A stretch of DNA of 64,000 nt from Nematostella vectensis (Eukaryota; Cnidaria; Anthozoa; Actiniaria; Edwardsiidae), in assembly GCF_932526225.1 (NCBI RefSeq), contig NC_064046.1, positions 14,645,408 through 14,709,407 on the forward strand. The letters are read 5' to 3'. A program made the translations under genes and the position numbers. Under the pieces are notes generated by a model. The model was not told the DNA's origin, ran no database searches, and saw only the letters and a program-made list of their open reading frames with translations. This document shows positions 55,701-64,000 of this stretch, in pieces (position 1 is the first letter of the stretch; the number at the start of each line of letters is the position of its first letter).

Positions 55701-57810
55701 TCAACCTTACATCCACATGAAAGTAATGCCTAATATCGAGTGCCCTACAGTAAGTGTTTTGCAGTCAAGTTGTTTTCTGTTAGTAGGTAAAAAATTATTC
55801 TAAATAATAGTAATCATAGCTATGGTCACCACTTACACATATAGCACTTGTAATGAAAAGAAAGAAAATATATATATATATATATGCAGTCAAACAACAG
55901 AATTGCATGATAACCTTGAATATATTGAATAAAGGACTGCAAAAAAACATCTTTTGTACTAGTTGCTTGAATTGACCCTTGGCTATTTTTAGCTGAATTC
56001 CCCCCCCCCTCTAAAAAAGAAAATAATAATAATAATAGAACAAAACTAAAAATAAAACAAAGGGGGAGTGTCATGTTTAAGAGAATTGCAATAGCTCTAG
56101 AGCCCTGACACAATGAACTTCAGTGAAATTCTAATACTGACTTATGAGCTTTTGGTATATGTGGGAGACTTTAAACAAAACAAAAAAAATGACCACAAAC
56201 TGTCAATTAACATAGTTTTCAATATCATATTGCATATGTTTTAATAAGGTATTGACAGCTTTTAAAAAGTTCAACTGTTTGTAGACACTTAAAAGCCTAC
56301 AAAAAACACTGACTCCAGACATGCGCAGTACTATGCTGCTGCCCCTTTAAAGTAAAATACAGCTTTACTTAGTCAGCGTAGACAATATTGCGGATTTTGT
56401 CAATATTCTAATATGAATATATCAATATTCTCCCCCCTTACGTCTTTATTTCTATTTATTTTATGCTTTTCACATGATACCAAAACAGCGTCTTTTTTCT
56501 TCCATAATTTGATGTCATGTACACAATAAAAGAGATGCGCCCGTGCGCATGGCGAGTCCCCAAGGGACCCAAGACGCCCAAAGAGACCTCTATTTTTTGT
56601 CATCCACAATCTCGGCGAGCTGTGCGTGGCGTAACCGTATTACAGGCCTGGGATCCTGGTTATTGTCCTCCCCATTAATGCGCGGGTTGGGATAACCTTG
56701 CAAGAGTGTTGTACAGCATATTCGCTCGGAAATATCGGTGCTTGGGGCCTTCGGGTTCTTTACAGCCTTCCGTAAAAGCCGTGTGCTGCCATACCGATTG
56801 GGTAATCCGTATGTATGGTTTCCGTTTTGTTCTTCAGACCGGGTTCGATCCCAGGCCAATGGGCTTTTTTTTATTCGTTTTCTTTCTTTGTGCTTGACCC
56901 CCCTAATCCTGATTGGTTTTGCGCAAAAATAAAAAAAAGTGAGTTTGCAAAATAAGCTTGCTGGATTTATTGATTATATGTATTCAATTTGTTCCTAGGA
57001 AGTTAACAAAAAACACAAAGCAAAGAGTTTGAGGAAGTAAACAAGTATGTGAACTTTAATGTTCTATTTGAAGGGGTTCATTTTGTACAGGGAAGCATAC
57101 ATAGAATGCTTAACTGGTGGAGAGGGAAGAAGTAAAAGTTTATTGAGCATAATTTCAACAATAGCAGGGGGAAGAGAGGGGCACTCTCTTCATACAATAT
57201 TGCAGTTGTTACCTATTATTAAATAAGTTTGTAACATGTCTTTGTTTATTAAGCAAGGTCTATTTCTGAGACAAGCAAACTCAAGTAAGGCTGTTGAAAT
57301 AACAGGTGAGTGTTAAAAGAAAAACAATTATCTGATTAGAAAACTACTGTAGATTCATTTGCACCAAAATAAGAACAAACTTCATTTTGTTTGTTATTTA
57401 AGAGGAACGAGATGAGCTCTACAAGGCCAAGAAGAAATATGTATTGCTCATCTAAATTATACAAGTAAATAATAATATTAAAAAAGAATTACTGTAAGTA
57501 ATTAGAGTGGTTTTCATTAACCCGTGAAACAAAGTGTGATAGTTAAACGGTAATAGTTAGTAAAACACAAAAAAGAACAATAGAATCAGATCACAACAAA
57601 GTGTAATACGCTAAAGCGTAGTTCACGGGTTAATGAAGGTTTTGACATTTCAACCTTACATCCACATGAAAGTAATGCCTAATATCGAGTGCCCTACAGT
57701 AAGTGTTTTGCAGTCAAGTTGTTTTCTGTTAGTAGGTAAAAAATTATTCTAAATAATAGTAATCATAGCTATGGTCACCACTTACACATATAGCACTTGT
57801 AATGAAAAGA

Positions 57811-57847
<37 letters not shown>

Positions 57848-58794
57848 GTCAAACAACAAAATTGCATGATAACCTTGAATATATTGAATAAAGGACTGCA
57901 AAAAAACATCTTTTGTACTAGTTGCTTGAATTGACCCTTGGCTATTTTTAGCTGAATTCCCCTCCCCTCTAAAAAAGAAAATAATAATAATAATAGAACA
58001 AAACCAAAAAGAAAACAAACACAACAGAGACCCCCACCAACAATTTTGATTTTTTTTTACTTTCCTTTAAAAGGGTAGTGTCATGGTTAAGAGATTTGCA
58101 ATAGCTCTAGAGCCCTGACACAATGAACTTCAGTGAAATTCTAATACTGACTTATGAGCTTTTGGTACATGTGGGAGACTTTAAACAAAACAAGAAAATG
58201 ACCACAAACTGTCAATTAACATAGTTTTCAATATAATATTGCATATTATTTAATAAGGTATTGACAGCTTTTAAAAAGTTCAACTGTTTGTAGACACTAA
58301 AAAGCCTACAAAAAACACTGACTCCAGACATGCGCAGTACTATGCTGCTACCCCTTTAAAGTAAAATACAGCTTTACTTAGTCAGCGTAGACAATATTGC
58401 GGATTTTGTCAATATTCTAATATGAATATGTCAATATTCTCCCCCCTTACGTCTTTATTTCTATTTATTTTATGCTTTTCACATGATACCAAAACAGCGT
58501 CTTTTTTCTTCGCTAATTTGATGTCATGTACACAATAAAAGAGATGCGCCCGTGCGCATGGCGAGTCCCCAAGGGACCCAAGACGCCCAAATAGACCTCT
58601 ATTTTTTGTCATCCACAATCTCGGCGAGCTGTGCGTGGCGTAACCGTATTACAGGCCTGGGATCCTGGTTATTGTCCTCCCCATTAATGCGCGGGTTGGG
58701 ATAACCTTGCAAGAGTGTTGTACAGCATATTCGCTCGGAAATATCGGTGCTTGGGGCCTTCGGGTTCTTTACAGCCTTCCGTAAAAGCCGTGTG

Positions 58795-58882
58795 CTGCCA
58801 TACCGATTGGGTAATCCGTATGTATGGTTTCCGTTTTGTTCTTCAGACCGGGTTCGATCCCAGGCCAATGGGCTTTTTTTTT
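58795..58882 (+). ncRNA. Possible Pol III-type unit in the satellite (representative copy)
   Basis: TACCGATTGGGTAATCC at 58,801 loosely fits an A box. GGGTTCGATCCCAGG at 58,850-58,864 is a good tRNA-type B box, and a T8-9 run starts about 10 nt later at 58,874. The order and spacing fit a type 2 Pol III promoter with terminator. A tRNA cloverleaf does not fold: the T stem has a G.A mismatch and no acceptor stem is evident. It could be a decayed tRNA-derived SINE. Confidence 0.22.
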
Positions 58883-61800
58883 ATTCGTTTTCTTTCTTTG
58901 TGCTTGACCCCCCTAATCCTGATTGGTTTTGCGCAAAAATAAAAAAAAGTGAGTTTGCAAAATAAGCTTGCTGGATTTATTGATTATATGTATTCAATTT
59001 GTTCCTAGGAAGTTAACAAAAAACACAAAGCAAAGAGTTTGAGGAAGTAAACAAGTATGTGAACTTTAATGTTCTATTTGAAGGGGTGCATTTTGTACAG
59101 GGAAGCATACATAGAATGCTTAACTGGTGGAGATGGGAGAGGTAAAAGTTTATTGAGCATAATGTCAACAATAGCAGGGGAAGGGAGGGGCACTCTCTTC
59201 ATACAATATTGCAGTTGTTACCTATTATTAAATAAGTTTGTAAGATATATTTGTTTATTAAGCAAGGTCTATTTCTGAGACAAACAAACTCAAGTAAGAG
59301 CTGTTGAAATAACAGGTGAGTGTTAAAAAAACAATTATCTGATTAGAAAACTAATGTAGATTCCTTTGCACCGAATAAGAACAAACTTCATTTTGTTTGT
59401 TATTTATGAGGAACGAGATGAGCTCTACAAGGCCAAGAAGAAATATGTATTGCTCATCTAAATTATACAAGTAAATAATAATATTAAAAAAGAATTACTG
59501 TAAGTATATAGAGTGGTTTTCATTAACCCGTGAAACAAAGTGTGATAGTTAAACGGTAATAGTTAGTAAAACACAAAAAAGAACAATAGAATCAGATCAC
59601 AACAAAGTTTAATACGCTAAAGCTTAGTTCACAGGTTAATGAAGGTTTTGACATTTCAACCTTACATCCACATGAAAGTAATGCCTAATATCGAGTGCCC
59701 TACAGTAAGTGTTTTGCAGTCAAGTTGTTTTCTTTTAGTAGGTAAACAATTATTCTAAATAATAGCAATCATAGCTATGGTCACCACTTACACATAGAGA
59801 ACTTCTAATGAAAAGAAAGAAAAAAAATATATATATGCAGTCAAACAACAGAATTGCATGATAACCTTGAATATATTGAATAAAGGACTGCAAAAAACAT
59901 CTTTTGTACTAGTTGCTTGAATTGACCCTTGGCTATTTTTAGCTGAATTCCCCTCCCCCTCTAAAAAAGAAAATAATAATAATAATAGAACAAAACTAAA
60001 AAGAAAACAAACACAACAGAGACCCCCACCAACAATTTTGATTTTTTTTTACTTTCCTTTAAAGGGGGAGTGTCATGTTTAAGCGATTTGCAATAACTCT
60101 AAAGCCCTGACACGATGAACTTCAGTATAATTGTAATTCTGACTTATGAGCTTTTGGTACATGTGGGAGACTTTAAACAAAACAAAAAAATGACCACAAA
60201 CTGTCAATTAACATAGTTTTCAATATAATATTGCATATTATTTAATAAGGTATTGACAGCTTTTAAAAAGTTCAACTGTTTGTAGACACTAAAAAGCCTA
60301 CAAAAAACACTGACTCCAGACATGCGCAGTACTATGCTGCTACCCCTTTAAAGTAAAATACAGCTTTACTTAGTCAGCGTAGACAATATTGCGGATTTTG
60401 TCAATATTCTAATATGAATATGTCAATATTCTCCCCCCTTACGTCTTTATTTCTATTTATTTTATGCTTTTCACATGATACCAAAACAGCGTCTTTTTTC
60501 TTCGCTAATTTGATGTCATGTACACAATAAAAGAGATGCGCCCGTGCGCATGGCGAGTCCCCAAGGGACCCAAGACGCCCAAATAGACCTCTATTTTTTG
60601 TCATCCACAATCTCGGCGAGCTGTGCGTGGCGTAACCGTATTACAGGCCTGGGATCCTGGTTATTGTCCTCCCCATTAATGCGCGGGTTGGGATAACCTT
60701 GCAAGAGTGTTGTACAGCATATTCGCTCGGAAGTATCGGTGCTTGGGGCCTTCGGGTTCTTTACAGCCTTCCGTAAAAGCCGTGTGCTGCCATACCGATT
60801 GGGTAATCCGTATGTATTGTTTCCGTTTTGTTCTTCAGACCGGGTTCGATCCCAGGCCAATGGGCTTTTTTTTTATTCGTTTTCTTTCTTTGTGCTTGAC
60901 CCCCCTAATCCTGATTGGTTTTGCGCAAAAATAAAAAAAAGTGAGTTTGCAAAATAAGCTTGCTGGATTTATTGATTATATGTATTCAATTTGTTCCTAG
61001 GAAGTTAACAAAAAACACAAAGCAAAGAGTTTGAGGAAGTAAACAAGTATGTGAACTTTAATGTTCTATTTGAAGGGGTGCATTTTGTACAGGGAAGCAT
61101 ACATAGAATGCTTAACCTTTTGGAGAGGGAAGAGGTAAAAGTTTATTGAGCATAATTTCAACAATAGCAGGGGGAAGAGAGGGGCACTCTCTTCATACAA
61201 TATTGCAGTTGTTACCTATTATTAAATAAGTTTGTAACATGTCTTTTTTTATTAAGCAAGGTCTATTTCTGAGACAAGCAAACTCAAGTAAGGCTGTTGA
61301 AATAACAGGTGAGTGTTAAAAGAAAAACAATTATCTGATTAGAAAACTACTGTAGATTCCTTTGCACCAAAATAAGAACAAACTTCATTTTGTTTGTTAT
61401 TTATGAGGAACGAGATGAGCTCTACAAAGCCATAAAGAAATATGTATTGCTCATCTAAATTATACAAGTAAATGATAATATTAAAAAAGAACTACTGTAA
61501 GTAATTAGAGTGGTTTTCATTAACCCGTGAAACAAAGTGTGATAGTTAAACGGTAATAGTTAGTAAAACACAAAAAAGAACAATAGAATCAGATCACAAC
61601 AAAGTGTAATACGCTAAAGCGTAGTTCACGGGTTAATGAAGGTTTTGACATTTCAACCTTACATCCACATGAAAGTAATGCCTAATATCGAGTGCCCTAC
61701 AGTAAGTGTTTTGCAGTCAAGTTGTTTTCTTTTAGTAGGTAAAAAATTATTCTAAATAATAGTAATCATAGCTATGGTCACCACTTACACATATAAAACT

Positions 61801-64000
61801 TGTAATGAAAAAAAAGAAAAAAAATATATATATGCAGTCAAACAACAGAATTGCATGATAACCTTGAATATATTGAATAAAGGACTGCAAAAAAACATCT
61901 TTTGTACTAGTTGCTTGAATTGACCCATGGCTATTTTTAGCTGAATTCCCCTCCCCCTCTAAAAAAGAAAATAATAATAATAATAATAGAACAAAACTAA
62001 AAAGAAAACAAACACAACAGAGACCCCCACCAACAATTTTGATTTTTTTTACTTTCCTTTAAAAGGGTAGTGTCATGGTTAAGAGATTTGCAATAGCTCT
62101 AGAGCCCTGACACAATGAACTTCAGTGAAATTCTAATACTGACTTATGAGCTTTTGGTACATGTGGGAGACTTTAAACAAAACAAAAAAAATGACCACAA
62201 ACTGTCCATTAACATAGTTTTCAATATAATATTGCATATTATTTAATAAGGTATTCACAGCTTTTAAAAAGTTCAACTGTTTGTTGACACTTAAAAGCCT
62301 ACAATAATCACTGACTCCAGACATGTGCAGTACTATGTTGCTGCCCCTTTAAAGTAAAATACAGCTTTACTTAGACATTGTAGACAAAAGTGCGGATTTT
62401 GTCGATATTCTAATATGAAGATGTCAATATTCTCCCCCCTTACGTCTTTATTTCTATTTATTTTACGATTTTAACATGATACCAAAACAGCGTCTTTTTT
62501 TTCGCTAATTTGATGTCATGTACACAATAAAAGAGATGCGCCCGTGCGCATGGCGAGTCCCCAAGGGACCCAAGACGCCCAAATAGACCTCTATTTTTTG
62601 TCATCCACAATCTCGGCGAGCTGTGCGCGGCGTAACCGTATTACAGGCCTGGGATCCTGGTTATTGTCCTCCCCATTAATGCGCGGGTTGGGATAACCTT
62701 GCAAGAGTGTTGTACAGCATATTCGCTCGGAAATATCGGTGCTTGGGGCCTTCGGGTTCTTTACAGCCTTCCGTAAAAGCCTTGTGCTGCCATACCGATT
62801 GGGTAATTCGTATGTATGGTTTCCGTTTTGTTCTTCAGACCGGGTTCGATCCGAGGCCAATGGGCTTTTTTTTTAATTCGTTTTTTTTCTTTGTGCTGGA
62901 CCCCCTTAATCCTGATAGGTTTTGCGCAAAAATAATAAAAAAAAGTGAGTTTGCAAAATAAGCTTGCTAGATTTATTGATTATATGTATTCAATTTGTTC
63001 CTAAGAGTTAACAAAAAACACAAAGCAAAGAGTTTGAGGAAGTAAACAAGTATGTGAACTTTAATGTTCTATTTGAAGGGGTGCATTTTGTACAGGGAAG
63101 CATACATAGAATGCTTAACTGGTGGAGAGGGAAGAAGTAAAAGTTTATTGAGCATAATTTCAACAATAGCAGGGGGAAGAGAGGGGCACTCTCTTCATAC
63201 AATATTGCAGTTGTTACCTATTATTAAATAAGTTTGTAACATGTCTTTGTTTATTAAGCAAGGTCTATTTCTGAGACAAGCAAACTCAAGTAAGGCTGTT
63301 GAAATAACAGGTGAGTGTTAAAAGAAAAACAATTATCTGATTAGAAAACTACTGTTGATTCCTTTGCACCAAAATAAGAACAAACTTCATTTTGTTTGTT
63401 ATTTATGTTGAACGAGATGAGCTCTACAAGGCCAAGAAGAAATATGTATTGCTCATATCTTAATTATACAAGTAAATAATAATATTAAAAAAGAACTACT
63501 GTAAGTAATTAGAGTGGTTTTCATTAACCCGTGAAACAAAGTGTGATAGTTAAACGGTAATAGTTAGTAAAACACAAAAAAGAACAATAGAATCAGATCA
63601 CCACAAAGTGTAATACGCTAAAGCGTAGTTCACGGGTTAATGAAGGTTTTGACATTTCAACCTTACATCCACATGAAAGTAATGCCTAATATCGAGTGCC
63701 CTACAGTAAGTGTTTTGCAGTCAAGTTGTTTTCTTTTAGTAGGTAAAAAATTATTCTAAATAATAGTAATCATAGCTATGGTCACCACTTACACATATAG
63801 AACTTGTAATGAAAAGAAAGAAAAAATATATATATATGCAGTCAAACAGAATTGCATGATAACCTTGAATATATTGAATAAAGGACTGCAAAAAAACATC
63901 TTTTGTACTAGTTGCTTGAATTGACCCTTGGCTATTTTTAGCTGAATTCCCCTCCCCCTCTAAAAAAGAAAATAATAATAATAATAGAACAAAACTAAAA

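Larger units (their letters stand above)
48288..64000 (+). repeat. Head-to-tail array of a ~2.0-kb satellite, about 7.8 units, continuing past the window
   Basis: The anchor ATGCGCCCGTGCGCATGGCG occurs at 48,634, 50,645, 52,649, 54,579, 56,535, 58,544, 60,536 and 62,536, giving periods of 2,011, 2,004, 1,930, 1,956, 2,009, 1,992 and 2,000. Units are near identical. Short periods come from deletions: about 90 bp near 52,714 and about 55 bp near 56,058. Each unit contains a 125-bp MITE, a (TA)n and an (AAT)n tract, a tRNA-like B box with T run, and a minus-strand 89-codon frame (for example 58,599-58,868). The first unit starts mid-sequence at CAAACAAAAC. Confidence 0.97.

Noticed and set aside
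58599-58868. 89-codon minus-strand frame (MAWDRTRSEEQNG...) present in nearly all satellite units
   Set aside because: Sharing follows from near-identity of the units. The frame is lost in the 52.7-kb unit by deletion and frameshifted in the diverged copy at 44.1-44.3 kb, so there is no sign of selection for a protein.
48288-64000. Tandem unit as a 5S rRNA, snRNA or spliced-leader gene repeat
   Set aside because: I looked for 5S-type internal sequences, Sm-site plus donor combinations and U-RNA motifs and found none convincing. Only a B-box-like motif with T run is present.

Overview
The window is nuclear DNA of an intron-rich animal. Every protein gene is split by GT-AG introns, base composition is AT-rich, and the space between exons is filled with minisatellites, short inverted-repeat elements and a 2-kb satellite. 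The gene set (a PLEKHG4/ARHGEF40-type RhoGEF, a VPS4-type AAA ATPase and an Mgm101-type mitochondrial recombination protein) suggests an early-branching marine invertebrate, most likely a cnidarian. That placement is inference from gene content.

Layout. (1) 1-14,496, plus strand: the 3' part of a RhoGEF gene, 16 exons, with spectrin-like repeats, DH, PH and a charged tail; its 5' end lies outside the window. (2) 14,497-17,642: intergenic, with a CCAAT/E-box cluster, a possible alternative terminal exon and a foldback element. (3) 17,643-30,646, minus strand: a complete 15-exon gene for a divergent VPS4-family ATPase of 441 residues, rebuilt here with all splice phases consistent, including 13-nt and 21-nt microexons. 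(4) 30,647-30,791: a compact divergent promoter. (5) 30,792-35,995, plus strand: a complete five-exon MGM101 homologue of 255 residues. (6) 36,000-42,900: mostly non-coding, with small transposon remnants, a 134-residue membrane/coiled-coil protein gene at 38,763-39,167, and a degenerate ~0.4-kb repeat. (7) 42,900-64,000: diverged and inverted copies of a ~2.0-kb satellite, then a homogeneous head-to-tail array of it from 48,288 that runs off the end.

The most unusual signal concerns where the intronic tandem repeats arise. In all three multi-exon genes, several arrays are copies of an exon's own 3' end plus the start of the following intron, so each unit carries a copy of the 5' splice site. 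The clearest case (24,060-25,980) repeats a 19-bp exon/intron junction on the order of 100 times, and most units present a near-consensus G|GTAAGT donor on the transcribed strand. Further cases lie after exons ending at 1,234, 19,891, 23,727 and 29,196 and after the MGM101 exon ending at 35,180. A 3' splice site (5,181-5,226) and a stop-codon-bearing exon end (17,567-17,643) are duplicated in a similar way.

A second notable feature: the P-loop lysine and threonine of the VPS4-like ATPase sit on a 21-nt symmetric microexon, so skipping it would give an in-frame, catalytically dead protein.
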